A stretch of 64,000 bases of DNA. It comes from Helianthus annuus. Lineage: Eukaryota; Streptophyta; Magnoliopsida; Asterales; Asteraceae. The stretch is taken from assembly GCF_002127325.2 (NCBI RefSeq), contig NC_035448.2, forward strand, positions 113,299,660 to 113,363,659, given 5' to 3'. A model generated the notes under the pieces. That model was given only the letters and a program-made list of their open reading frames with translations, had not been told where the DNA came from and made no database searches. The position numbers were made by a program, and so were the translations under genes. Position 1 is the stretch's first letter, and the number at the start of each line of letters is the position of its first letter. This document shows, in pieces, positions 23,331 to 34,086 of the stretch.

Positions 23331-26300
23331 CTAAAAATAAGCTATTGAGTTAACTAGATTTTTAATAGATTTCTTAAGGTAATCAAGCTGATCTGTGAAA
23401 TTTTTAACAAAATCATATTCTGGTTTCGAAAAATTCTTGTTTTTACAATGTTTCGCTGTATGTCCTAAATGACCGCAGCGAAAACATCGTTTACGTCTGG
23501 GCTTTTTGGTGTTAGAAGATGATGTATGTGATGAGTGTCTTGAGCTTTTTGAAGAGTCTTTTGATGCGGTGTATCTTGAGCTTTCGGCTTTCTTCATTTT
23601 CTTGTCAACTTGGCTTTCATCTTCTGAGCAGTCTTCATCATTTTCGGAATCTGACGAACTTTCTGATGTTTGATATTCACTTGAATTTTCTGAATTTTGA
23701 TCTTCACTTGCTTCGTCACTTGAATCTTCGGAGCTATGATTTTACTTGAATCTTCTGAATATTGATCTTCAATTGTTTCGTCACTTGAATCTTCGGAGCT
23801 TTGATCTTCTATTGTTTGATCTTCACTCGAGTTTTCTGATTCTTGTTCTTCATCAGAACTTGAAGTCTCTTCTTCCTTTTCTGAGGCAGAAAAGCTTGAA
23901 TCTTCTTTGCTGCAATTTTCAGTGGCACTCTTCTCTGAATCTATCATACCTGTTCGAGATGGAATAAATTCTGGAATTTCCTCGGTGAGGAATTTTTCAA
24001 AGCTATTCTTTTTCAACTCTGGCACAAATACAGGAGATTCATAGACATTTTTATCATCACAAAATGCAAAATTTAAATCATGACATTCAAACATAGCATG
24101 TTCACGATCACGGGTCTCAAATGTAGGCACATGGCCCTTACAGTCATCCAAAGAGTTAAATTTAGGCACACGGCCATTACAGTCGTCCGTCCTAATTAAA
24201 TTATTACATTCATCCCGAATATTGTTTTTCCTAGAACAATTCCAGACGAACCAGACGGTGGAATAATTGTCGCCTGAATAACCTATTCCTATTTTTGAAC
24301 CGCCGCAATCTTCATCCTCATTGCACACATCTTCTTTACACACAATTGGATCCGCATTACTTTTAGGAATGTTAGCGGTTGTTTCGTTTTTAAAAGAATC
24401 ATTTTGTTCTGTTGAGGCCTTTTCATCAATGAAATCATTGTCGGGATGAGGAGTTGGCATAGGCACATAGTTTTTGCTATGTGGTGGAAAGAAAAGTTTT
24501 CTTTCATTTCCTTGCTTATCCTTATACCCAATCCCATCTTTTACATACGTCGGTCGTTGGCAGTTTTTGATGTCAGTAAAGGCCTTTTGATTGACATTCC
24601 ATTTGTCTATAACAATTTGTAATTTATTATGTTCGTTCAAAGCTTTTTCTAGTCTATCTGTCAGATCGTTGATGATAAAATCTTTTCTAAAGACAAATTC
24701 TTTTAGAGTTTCCATTTCAGCTAAAGTTGAATTCAACTTTCTCTGATATGCGGCCTCGTTCTGTTTAAGTTCTTTATTAAATTTTAATGCTTTGTCTTTT
24801 TGCCTCTCAAATTCAAGATTAAGAAATTTATAGTGTGCCATGACGTCAACGCATGATTGCGTGCATAACTTTACTTTAAAGTTATGTGGAATGCTATTTA
24901 CAAGTCTTTGTCAGCCTTTTCCTTTGAGGATTCAGTTTTCATCGCTGCTGCTGAGACTTTTCCCTTTTCTTTCTTCTTATCAGATGACTCCTTAGGAACT
25001 TGCTCCCTGGGTTTTTTAGCTTCTTCAAGATTCTTTTCTTTCTCAGGCTCTGGGGAGGTGAGAATGCTTTTCAGACCCTTGTCAGCAGTGTTGTCCCCTT
25101 TTGGGATTCCAGCAGCCTGTTTCTCAACCTGTTTTGATGACGACCCGCTTGAGATCTTTGCCATGAGGGCTTTGTTGACTTGTTCCTTGGCTTCAGTAAT
25201 TTCTTCACCCCAATCATAGTCTTCAACTACCAGAGCTTTTGGTGTATTGGGAGTAGCATTGTTCTTGTTTTCTTCAATAGCAATTTGTTTTATAGCAGGA
25301 GCAGATTCAGTGTTTCCCTCCGTCAACAAAGGATACTCTCGCTTGAAGTGACCCAAACTCTTGTAGTTGTAACATCTCAGCTTGGATTTGTCAAAACCAG
25401 CTTTTCCAAGACCTAGACGCTTCCCAGTCTTATCCTGAAACTTCTTCAACCTTAAAGTGATCATAGCCATCTGCCACTTCAAATCCATCTCTTCCATGTC
25501 ATCTGGATCAACCTGATACATGTCTTCAACAGTGAGCAACTCCTTCTTGAGTTCTCCCGACATTAAAGCTTTATAGCTACCCAGAAACATGTTAAAAAGT
25601 GCTACATGTTCAGTTGACACTTTCAAAGCTTGAGTCTCACCAACGACAACAGCCTAATCACTAGATTGTGGAGCCTTTGATGCGCTTGCAGAAACGTTAA
25701 AGTAGGACATTTCGGAAGCTTGTTGACTGGTGCCTCCTGAAGCAAGAAATGCCACATTCTTTAGCCCAGTAGAAGTCTGAGCTGACTTTGGGGAGTAACC
25801 AGTCGTATTCATTTCGCGTTTGTTGACGTCCATTTCAAAAGCCTTCAGAGTGTTGATTAAATCAGACAGAGTGACGGGATTTGGGTTGTTGAGGAAATCC
25901 CTTTTTATCATCATGCATTGAAGGTTCCATTCCTTTGGAAGCGAGTCCAGAAGCTTCTTTATGGCAGCACAATTTGTTACAGGATTTCCTGCCTTCTTCA
26001 TCTTGGTCATCATATTCAGAAAGCGACTGATATGATCGGAAAGACTTTCTCCACGAATTCCACCAAACATGTCGTATTGCTTCTGCACCATGTCTCTTTT
26101 GCTCTCAATCATCTCTTCATTTCCCTCGTAGTGTTCGATCAAAGCGTGCCAGAGTTCATTAGCAGTTCTGTATTCTTCAAACATGTTACAGTCATCAGTT
26201 GACAAAGCCATGGTTAAGGCAGCATGTGCACGACGGTCGCGTTGGATTAGGGCTTTGTCTTCATCAGTGAAGGTTGTGGGGTTGTTGTTATTGATTATCA

Positions 26301-26499
26301 CATCTCCTTGAACCACCATTGGAACGTGGGGTCCAGCGATGACAGAAAGCCATAGATTGTAGTCGGTGAATTCGAAGAATGACTTGATTCGATTCTTCCA
26401 AGTACTAAAATCTTCTGCTCCTTTCAACTTTGGTGGTCTTGTGGTAGTTCCGGTCTCACGTTCAGCTTGAGCGATTGGACTTAGTTGATTCACCGACAT
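23331..26499 (-). pseudogene. C1 gag polyprotein (long, multi-lesion)
   Basis: About 1,050 codons over several frames. 26499-25654 is the capsid-like part (UBN2-type gag; KLKGAEDFSTWKNRI, ELWHALIEHYEGNEEM). An in-frame TAG at the end is followed by 25626-24898, whose first zinc knuckle has both early Cys changed to Tyr (CYNYKSLGHFKREYP). After a frameshift, 24841-23594 gives a coiled coil followed by an acidic Ser/Glu/Asp repeat region. After another frameshift, 23597-23331 has an intact CCHC knuckle (CFRCGHLGHTAKHC). Long gag with coiled coil is a Sirevirus trait. Confidence 0.88.
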
Positions 26500-27215
26500 C
26501 TTGACTTGTTTTTTACTTAAGAAAGCTGATCAGAGGTTAAATTTGCTGACAGACTGATGTTTGAGCAACTTCGCCGGTAATGATGTTAACTTTGCCAGAC
26601 AGCAGACTGAAATTTGTGGACCTAGGCAATTTCGCCGACGCGCTTCGCTGAACAAATGTCTTCGCCGGTACGCGGAGAAGTCCCGCACGAGCGAAGAAAG
26701 CTAATTTCGCTGATACAATAAACAAACACATTAGTTTGGCATATTTCGCCGGACACCGTGATAAAAACGTTGTGGTTCTTTATCACATTTCTCGAAGTCG
26801 CCTTCGATAAAATCGCTATAGGGACAATGGCACTATTTCGCCAGAAATTAGCAATTTCGCTCGAGTTTTATCGGCGAAATTGATAATTATGCGATATTCA
26901 AATATTGTTCACTGTATTCAAAAATAACTTCGTTGTGTTCAAACTAAATTCGCTACCTTCAAAATTATCTACGCTGACCAGAGGGTTTAACACAAACTAA
27001 AACCCTCTAATCACCCAAAAACGACTCAAAAACCATGATTCTTTGCATCAAAATGTCCAAAATGACTCCCTAATCACTGATTAACAACAACCTATCGATT
27101 AAACACACCAAATCAATCCATTTTAAGTCCAAAAATTTGATAAACCTTGAAACTTTGAAAAACCTTCAAAACTTTGAAAAATCTTAACAAAAACACAACA
27201 ACCAAGAGCACTAAG
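26500..27215 (-). other. C1 leader with TTTCGCCGG motifs
   Basis: Non-coding leader between PBS and gag. At about 26566-26880 it contains roughly eight copies of ttcgccgg or near variants. The rest is AT-rich without ORFs. Confidence 0.75.
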
Positions 27216-27227
27216 GCTCTGATACCA
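27216..27227 (-). other. C1 primer-binding site, tRNA-Met
   Basis: Minus-strand tggtatcagagc, complementary to initiator tRNA-Met, directly abuts the 5' LTR. Confidence 0.92.
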
Positions 27228-27674
27228 ATATCAATCCGGATCACAGTGGTTGATTGTTTTAGTCCAAAACACCTATTGATTAGGTGTTTGTACTGTGAAA
27301 AAGTTAAGAAGAATCAAGAATGAAGATGAAGCTAGTGGTATGATGAATACAACAAGTGTTGTATTGAATCCAAACAAGAAGATAAACAATAAAGAACCTT
27401 GGAAATCTGATTAAGCACAATGAGTAGAGATTGAAATGTAAACAACACTAATATTTACCAAGTGTGGCCAAAAGCTTGGCTAAGGCAACAATACAAGGCT
27501 ATATATAGAATCTGACTTACCAGTATAATTATTATTATGCTGGCATCTTAACTACACTAAGTCAGATTTGCCACTATCATATAATTACAAAATTAGCCCC
27601 TAGACTTTAAACAAGCTATAAATAATAACAAAACTAATCCAGTGCAAGTATCAACGATCTCATAAGCTCCAACA
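27228..27674 (-). repeat. C1 5' LTR
   Basis: 447 bp, matching 14305-14751. The minus strand starts tgttggagc. It has the TATA-like ctatatatag at 27499-27508, presumably the element promoter. Confidence 0.9.
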
Positions 27675-28301
27675 ATTTTCAAGTTGATGATTGCAGAAAT
27701 GGGTACCTCTGTCACTTATTAATGCTTTTGGAGTACCGAAACGAGAAAGTCGTTTCAAGAATCTTACCATTTACGCATCGTTGGATAAGTTGGTCGGCAC
27801 AAATATTGAAAAGATATGGATCTTCCCAAAAATAATGCTTTACATTGGCAAAGAATTTTTTTCTTTGATGATGTGACCATCCTTTCACAACTATCCCACT
27901 AGCTAAGTAGTTGGCTTAGTCGGTGTACCATGGTTCTTCTCGGTATTCCACCATTTCTAAGGATTCCGTTGGGAAGTTTTTCATTGATGTGCTCGTCCTT
28001 AGTTGCCTCCAAAGCTAGATCTTCCAAGTGAGATAGATGATCGGCAGCGGTGTTTTCAGCTCCTCTTTTGTCTTTTATTTCTATGTCAAATTCTTGGAGG
28101 AGTAGAATCCATCTGATTAAACGTGGCTTGGTATCCTGTTTTTTAAAGAGATAACAAATGGTTGCATGGTCTGTATAAACTATCATTTTAGAAAGAACAA
28201 GATAAGAAAGAAATTTATCAAAAGAAAATACTACAGCTAGTAACTCTTTTCCAGTTGTGGTGTAATTTTCTTGTGCATCATTGAGTGTTTTACTAGCATA
28301 G
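27675..28301 (-). pseudogene. A1 RNase H tail and start of integrase
   Basis: 28186-27899 encodes the RNase H/tether region ([20 protein letters not shown], then [13 protein letters not shown] and AADHLSHL). Below that, another frame gives [18 protein letters not shown], the zinc-finger lead of Athila integrase. It then jumps, with loss of the HHCC end and first core Asp, to a different frame with [19 protein letters not shown], the second catalytic Asp block, which ends at the C1 insertion. The internal deletion and shifts show that A1 integrase was degraded in addition to being split. Confidence 0.85.
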
Positions 28302-28549
28302 TGATGTGTGTAAAATGCAACATATAAATTACATCAAATGAGGTATAAAACTAACCCTTTTTAGTACTAATATTGGAAAAAGCGTGTTTCTTTCTTCCTT
28401 TTTGAATTTACAGGACCAAACAAGCTCAAAATAACAAAAGGCGCAAATAAGCAGCCAAAACCAACATAAATACCAAAAGAAGGAATAAACGTGACATGTC
28501 TGACCCCTCGGCAGCATCTCCTAAAGCAAATACAAAGCAACAGAGCCTG

Positions 28550-28815
28550 ACCACGGGGTCATGCCCAGCTGGGCATGGGGCGTGGTCAAGAACCTGCACA
28601 AAAGACAAACCTATAGAAGCTTCCACGCCCACCACGGGGGCGTGCCCAACTCAACACGGGGTGTGGTCAATGCAAAGATACGCAGAATCTTGATAGTACA
28701 ACCAAGAGTTGACCACGGGGCCATGCCCAGAAGAAACGGGGCCGTGTGGGGCCCTCTGCTGACACTTGCAATTAATGAAGGAAGAGAAGATGCTGGACAC
28801 GAGGCCGTGGCCAGA
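28550..28815. repeat. Palindrome cluster in solo LTR
   Basis: About eight copies of ccacgggg(t/c)catgcc or cacggggccgtg-like units just upstream of the TATA box at 28829. The position suggests promoter-proximal elements of the LTR U3 region. Confidence 0.82.
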
Positions 28816-28828
28816 GCTCTGTACTGGC

Positions 28829-28836
28829 TATAAATA
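28829..28836 (+). promoter_or_regulatory. TATA box, Athila LTR
   Basis: tataaata in the context ctataaataggggtgcttgg. The same box occurs at 32491-32498 and 57562-57569, and on the minus strand at 46611-46620 and 52675-52684. Confidence 0.65.
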
Positions 28837-30029
28837 GGGGTGCTTGGTTCTCTTGAAATGCATCCCTTGGCAAACCACTACTCTCCCACTTTGCCACTAC
28901 TCCACCACCACTACAACACCAACACCTACCACCATCATCCATCATCCATTTTTAGAGTGTGTAGTAGTCTCGGGATCCAAGATTGATTGCAAGGGTTCTT
29001 GCTAATCACAGGCCATGTTTGATTAAGCCTCTTACATCACTTTGTGAAGATAAGTCTTTTATGTATTATTTTGATTTTTAATCTTTCGGCACTTTTTATT
29101 TGGGTTTGTATTAATGACGTTAATAACTAGTTTCTTATGTTGAAGGTGAATTTTCTTTATCATTTTTCTGTGGTGTCTTGAGGTTACTTTACTGTCTATA
29201 TCAAGTAAAAGATTGCATCATTCATGTCCTTACGGTCTATATAAAGGCATGTTGACTACCTGGTCGGGGGTTAGGGGAATGGTTTGGTAAAGTTCTTGTC
29301 TCTTTCAGTGTATAGATCCTACGAGGACCTGGTTCAAGCTTAATAGGACCTCCTTCAATACCCACTGGTATTGGATGGCAGGGGTGCGAATAGCTTGAAC
29401 CCCTCATATGTAAACTACTATTAATACTTTAAACCGGCTTCTTGGGATTGTATCCTTGCTGACTCAAACCACTTAACCGAGGGTAACGTCACCTTCAAAA
29501 GAGGGGCCTACCACTTTTCGCATTAATAACTTACTTAATTATCTTTCAATATCCCGACCCTTTGGGATTGTATCCATGCTGACTCAAACCACTGGGTTGA
29601 GGGTAACGTCACCTTCAAAAGAGGGACCTACTACTATAACTAAGATAATCTCTTAAAAAGTCTGAACGTGCGAAAATCATCAAAGGATACATTAAAGCCG
29701 AGTTAGATCCAAGTGATTCTATCTTGTCTATCTATTTTTATTATTTTATTTATCTTTTCATTTTTAGTTTTATTTTCATGTTTTAAAACTTTTCTCAAAA
29801 ATTTAGATTGATTAGACGTTGAGGATAAACAGGTACTAAAAGATCTTGTGTCCTTGGACGACCTCGGTATCTTACCAACACTATACTACGCTCACGATGG
29901 GTGCACTTGCCCAAGTGTGTGTTTAGTTTTAGTGGAATATCGTGTTTTATAAATTTAAAACTTGATTAATGCGTAAAATGGGCTTAAAATATCAATAAAA
30001 ATATATCACGCTTCGCACACACCACATAG

Positions 30030-30207
30030 TATATTGGGTGAAAATGCTTATCTTTTCGTTGTCCCAAGACAGCTCCAACCACAAAGTCGCTTGCATCGCA
30101 CATGATTTCGAAAGGTAATTTCCAATCAGGCGCTATCATGATTGGTGCTTTGATTAACATTTCTTTTAATGTTAAAAATGCTTGGTTGCAATCCTTATCA
30201 AAGACAA
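30030..30207 (-). pseudogene. A1 RT/RNase H junction fragment
   Basis: The minus strand reads as DKDCNQAFLTLKEMLI then APIMIAPDWKLPFEIMCDA, the end of the Ty3 RT thumb/connection and the first RNase H Asp. It is bounded by the solo LTR on the low side and the CACTA derivative on the high side; the same frame resumes beyond 31095. Confidence 0.85.
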
Positions 30208-31098
30208 ATGCACTACGTCAAAAACCACCTACGGCCACACATATGGCCAAACCATCCAGCCACACTTTTGATTAAATGTGTGGCTAAAGTTCATTTCTAA
30301 CATTTGAAAAACTTTAAGCCCGCTTATCGCCACATATTTTACGTATTCATGTGGCCATTATATAACAACTCAAAACCTTTAGCCACACTTTAAGAAATAA
30401 CTGTGACATTTATTAGTCACACTAAAAAAAGTGTGGCCAATTGTAATCTACGACCATGGTAATTGTTTTATGTGACTAAAAACCCATGTTTTTGAAACCT
30501 TTAGCCACTGTTTAAGAAAAAAATTGTGACAATTATTAGCCACACGGGAAATGTGTTGCGAAATGTGATCTACGTCCATGGTATTTTTTAACGATGTGGC
30601 TAAAACTTATCTTTGGGAAAAAAACTAAGACATTTAGTAGCCACACTAAAAAAAGTGTGACCAAATATGATATACGATCACAATATCTATATGATGATGT
30701 GGCTAAAAGGTAATACATATGGCCACATATATTATTGTGTAACAAAATGTTAGGCAATAGTCACACTCAAAGTTACAAAATTTTATATGGTTGTACATAA
30801 AGATTCGTAACACCATCGTTACTTAGTTTATTTTTGTGTGACAGAATGATAGCAAATGTCATTAAAAATATATATGACCAAAGAATAGATAATAGTCACA
30901 CGTAAAATTTATTTTCGTATTATGTTTTATTTTTGTTTTGTGTGAAGAATAATAGCAGATGCCATAGAGAAAAAAATAGTGTGACCAAATAATATACATT
31001 AGCCACATATATCTAAAACTTCAAATCATCTCACAACTGTTCCCTCCTCGTACCATATATGTTCCTGTTTCCAATTCGAGAAGATCGACTATGTGATG
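30208..31098. mobile_element. Non-autonomous CACTA derivative
   Basis: 30211-31095 (885 bp), flanked by 3-bp atg duplications (30208-30210, 31096-31098). The left end is cactacgtcaaaaacc, a typical CACTA terminus. The right end, gactatgtg, is only a degenerate complement of it. The interior is filled with repeats of (g)tggctaaa and agccacac in both orientations, the subterminal repeats of CACTA elements. Removing the element with one atg rejoins the A1 RT frame exactly, which supports the boundaries. No transposase. Confidence 0.78.
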
Positions 31099-31926
31099 GT
31101 GCATCTTTTTCAAGTAATTTTGTTAAAGGTCTTGAAATATTTGAAAAGTCTTTGATAAATCGTCTATAAAATCCGGCATGCCCTAGGAAACTTCTGATGG
31201 CCTAACGGAGGATGGAGGTGGTAACTGAGAGATGGTCTCTATTGTTGCGCTTGAGATTTTGTGACCGAGTACTATTCTCTTCGTTACCATGAAATGGCGT
31301 TTTTCCCAATTAAGGGCGAGGTTAGTTTCCTCACATCGGGATAGCATTCGTTCAAGGTTATCGAGGCATTGTTCGTATGAATCTCCAAAGATAGAAACGT
31401 CATCCATGAAAACTTCCATGGTTTTTTTCTATCATGTCATGGAAAACGGCCACCATACAACGTTGGAAAGTTGCTGGGGCATTACATAGACCAAAAGGCA
31501 TGCGTCGATAAGCAAAAGTTCCGTAGGGGCATGTAAATGTTGTTTTTTCTTGGTCTTCTGGAGCTATTGGTATTTGAAAGTAACCTGAAAAACCATCTAA
31601 AACACAATAAAATTTATGACCGGATAATCTTTCTAACATTTAATCAATAAAAGGTAAAGGGAAGTGGTCTTTCCTCGTTGCCTCATTTAATCAACGATAG
31701 CCTATGCAAACTCTCCATCTGGTGACGGTCCTTGTTGGTATTAATTCATTTTTTTCGTTAGTGACCACCGTCATACCTCCTTTTTTGGAAACTACTTGAA
31801 CGGGACTCACCCAAGGGCTATCGGAAATTGGGTAGATGAGTCCGGCGTCAAGTAGTTTGATGACTTCATATTTAACCACTTCTTGAACATTTGGATTTAC
31901 TCTACGTTGTGGTTGTATTGCCGATT
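31099..31926 (-). pseudogene. A1 reverse transcriptase
   Basis: Minus-strand frames 31879-31691, 31639-31400 and 31419-31183 give the Ty3 RT series: DAGLIYPISDSPWVSPVQVV; FYCVLDGFSGYFQI; MPFGLCNAPATFQRCM; catalytic FMDDVSIFG; and CEETNLALNWEK. Stops replace codons near 31688 and 31640, and one extra A in an A-run near 31425 shifts frame just before FMDD. The N-terminus lies beyond the A2 insertion, at 58753. Confidence 0.92.
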
Positions 31927-31931
31927 TATAG

Positions 31932-33676
31932 TGATGTGCGCAAACTGCAACATATAAATTACATCAAATGTGGCATAAAACTAACCCTTTTTAGTACTAA
32001 TGTTGGAAAAAGTGTATATTTGTCTTCCTTTTGTATTTTCAGGATTAAATGAGCTCAAATGAACAAAAGAAGCAAAAAGGCAGCTAAATCTAACATAAAT
32101 ACAAGAAAAGGAACAAACATGGCATGCCCGACCCCCCGACAGCATCTTCCCAAGCAAAGACAAGAGAACAAAAGGCTGAACACGCCTCGTGCTCAATGAG
32201 CACGGGGGCATGCCCAAGTGTCTGCAGAAAAGACGAAGTTGTAGAAGCTTCTATCACCCACCACAGGGGCGTGCCCAGCGGACACGAGGCCATGGTCAAC
32301 TCTAAGATTCGCAGAATCTAGGAAAATCTTGATAGTATAGATACGCTTCTGCACACGGGGTCGTGCCCAGCGGACACGGGGGCGTGGTCAACTAATGCAA
32401 ACAAACTGCAATTAATGAAGAAAGAGAAGATGGGTGGACACGGGGCCATGCCCAATGGACACGGGGCCGTGTCCGGGCTTCTGTGCAGACTATAAATAGG
32501 GGTGCTTGGCTCATTTGCAAACCAACCCTTGGCACACCACCTCTCTCACACTTCACCCACCCACCACCACCATCACAACCCACATCCACCACCATCATCC
32601 ATCATAGAGTATGTGAGTAGACTCGGGATCCAAGATTGATCGTAAGAGTTCTTGACAATCAAAGGCCATGTTTGCCTAAGTCTCTTACATCACTTGGTGA
32701 AGACAAGTGTCTAGTGTAATACTTTTTTTATTTTTAATCTTTTCGCACTTTTTATTTGGTTATGTATTAATGACTTTAATAACTAGTTTCTTATGTTGAA
32801 GGTAAATCTTCCTTATCATTTGTCCGTGGTGTCTTGGCATTATTTTACTGTCTATATAAAATAAAAGATTTTCACAATTCATATCTCCATGGAGATATGT
32901 TGGCTACCTGGTCGGGGGTTAAGGGAATGGTTTGGTAAGAGTCTTTCCTTGTTCAGTGTATAGATCCTACAAGGACCTGGGTCAAATTTAGTAGGGCCTC
33001 CTTCAATACCCACTGGTATTGGATGGCGGGGGTCCAAACTCTTTGATCCCCTCATATGTAAGCTACTATCAAAACTTTAACCCGGCTACTTAGGACTGTA
33101 TCCCTGCTGACTTAGACTACTTAGCCGAGGGTAACGCCACCTTCAAAAGAGGGGCCTACCACATTACGCATTAATAACTTAATTAATTATCTTTCAATAA
33201 TCCAACCCTTTAGGATTGTATCCTTGCTGACTCAAACTACTGGGTTGAGGGTAACGTCACCTTCAAAAGAGGGGCCTACTACAATAACTAAGATAATCTC
33301 TTAAAAAGTGCAAAAGTGTGGAAATAATCAAAGGTTACACTAAACACGAGTCGGATTCATGTGATTCATCTTGTCTATCTGATTTATTTTTATTTTTATT
33401 TTCAGCATTTTTTAGTTTTTATTTTCTAGTTTAACACCCTTTTCTCTAAAACTTTTGATTCGATTAGACGTTGAGGATAAACCAGTACTAAAAGCTCTTG
33501 TGTCCTTGGACGACCTCGGTATCTTACCAACACTATACTACGCTCACGATGGGTGCACTTGCCCATATGTGTGTTTGGTGTTAGTAAAATATCGTGTTTT
33601 ATAAATTTAAAACTTGACTAACGTGTAAAAAGGGCTAAAAATATATATAAAAACATACGACACCACACGCGCATCA
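31932..33676 (+). repeat. A2 5' LTR
   Basis: 1,745 bp. Palindrome cluster at about 32175-32480, TATA box at 32491-32498, and the duplicated ~120-bp module at about 33085-33290. Ends cgcgcatca. Confidence 0.92.
32491..32498 (+). promoter_or_regulatory. TATA box of A2 5' LTR
   Basis: tataaata immediately downstream of the palindrome cluster (about 32175-32480). An unclustered GC-free stretch and a CCA-rich tract follow, as in the other long LTRs. Confidence 0.65.
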
Positions 33677-33682
33677 AGTTTT

Positions 33683-33700
33683 TGGCGCCATTGCCGGGAC
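33683..33700 (+). other. A2 primer-binding site, tRNA-Asp
   Basis: tggcgccattgccgggac starts six bases after the LTR. It is complementary, with small mismatches, to the 3' end of plant tRNA-Asp (…ccggcaacggcgcca), the usual Athila primer. Confidence 0.85.
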
Positions 33701-33794
33701 ACAAGGATTTTAAGAAAATTAGGAATCAACGGCCTAATCGTTTTTCTTATTTTTCTATTTTTTTAGGATTTTTCTTAATTTTTCAGTTTCTGCA

Positions 33795-34005
33795 GAGCTT
33801 AGCACGGGTCGTGCCTGGTCGGACACGGGCCGTGCCCAGCATTGTTACTGGCAGTTTTTATTTTCTGAGTTACAGAGAGTTGAGCACAGGGTCGTGTCAG
33901 TGCAACACGGGGCCGTGTCGAACTCCCCAGTAACAGGGATCCGGAAAACAATCACTGTATCTCCAACCACGGGCCGTGTTCACCTGAGCACGGGGCCATG
34001 TTGAA
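33795..34005. repeat. Palindrome cluster, A2 leader
   Basis: Copies of cacggg(g)ccgtg-like units between PBS and gag, for example near 33822, 33905, 33966 and 33990. Confidence 0.8.
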
Positions 34006-34086
34006 GCTTCTGACCAACATTCTTTTTGTTTTTATTGCAGGACTTGGAACCCAGGCGCCACATCTGAACTTTCCACGTAGTGTAGG

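Larger units (their letters stand above)
14305..27674 (-). mobile_element. C1: Sirevirus-like copia element inserted in A1
   Basis: 13,370 bp with 447-bp LTRs, an initiator tRNA-Met PBS, a long gag with coiled-coil and two zinc-knuckle regions, then protease, integrase, RT and RNase H in copia order, followed by about 5 kb of extra sequence with an accessory ORF. Long gag, extra 3' ORF and palindromic UTR motifs fit the Sirevirus (SIRE/Maximus) lineage. All ORFs carry lesions. It interrupts the A1 integrase between the second catalytic Asp and the Glu position. I could not identify a matching 5-bp target duplication. Confidence 0.9.
28297..30029 (+). mobile_element. Solo Athila LTR with CATAG target duplication
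   Basis: 28302-30024 (1,723 bp), TG...CA. It starts tgatgtgtgtaaaatgc, ends gcacacacca, and is flanked by identical catag at 28297-28301 and 30025-30029. There is no PBS after it and no internal region, so it is a solo LTR left by LTR-LTR recombination. It carries the palindrome cluster at about 28550-28815, a TATA box at 28829-28836 and the duplicated ~120-bp module. Inserted in A1 RNase H in the opposite orientation to A1. Confidence 0.92.

Noticed and set aside
14305..27674. True envelope gene in C1
   Set aside because: The 3' ORF shows no signal peptide, transmembrane helix or cleavage site; only its position resembles env.
28496..28833. Frames rich in Cys/Pro/Gly/His, also at 32090-32321, 36483-36779, 46706-47046, 48480-48773 and 52770-53110
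   Set aside because: They are translations of the CACGGGGCCGTG palindrome arrays, differ in frame between copies and have no conserved start.
32175..32480. CRISPR-like array (short repeats with spacers)
   Set aside because: Plant transposon LTR; spacing and spacers are themselves repeated, the palindromes are degenerate, and there is no cas context.
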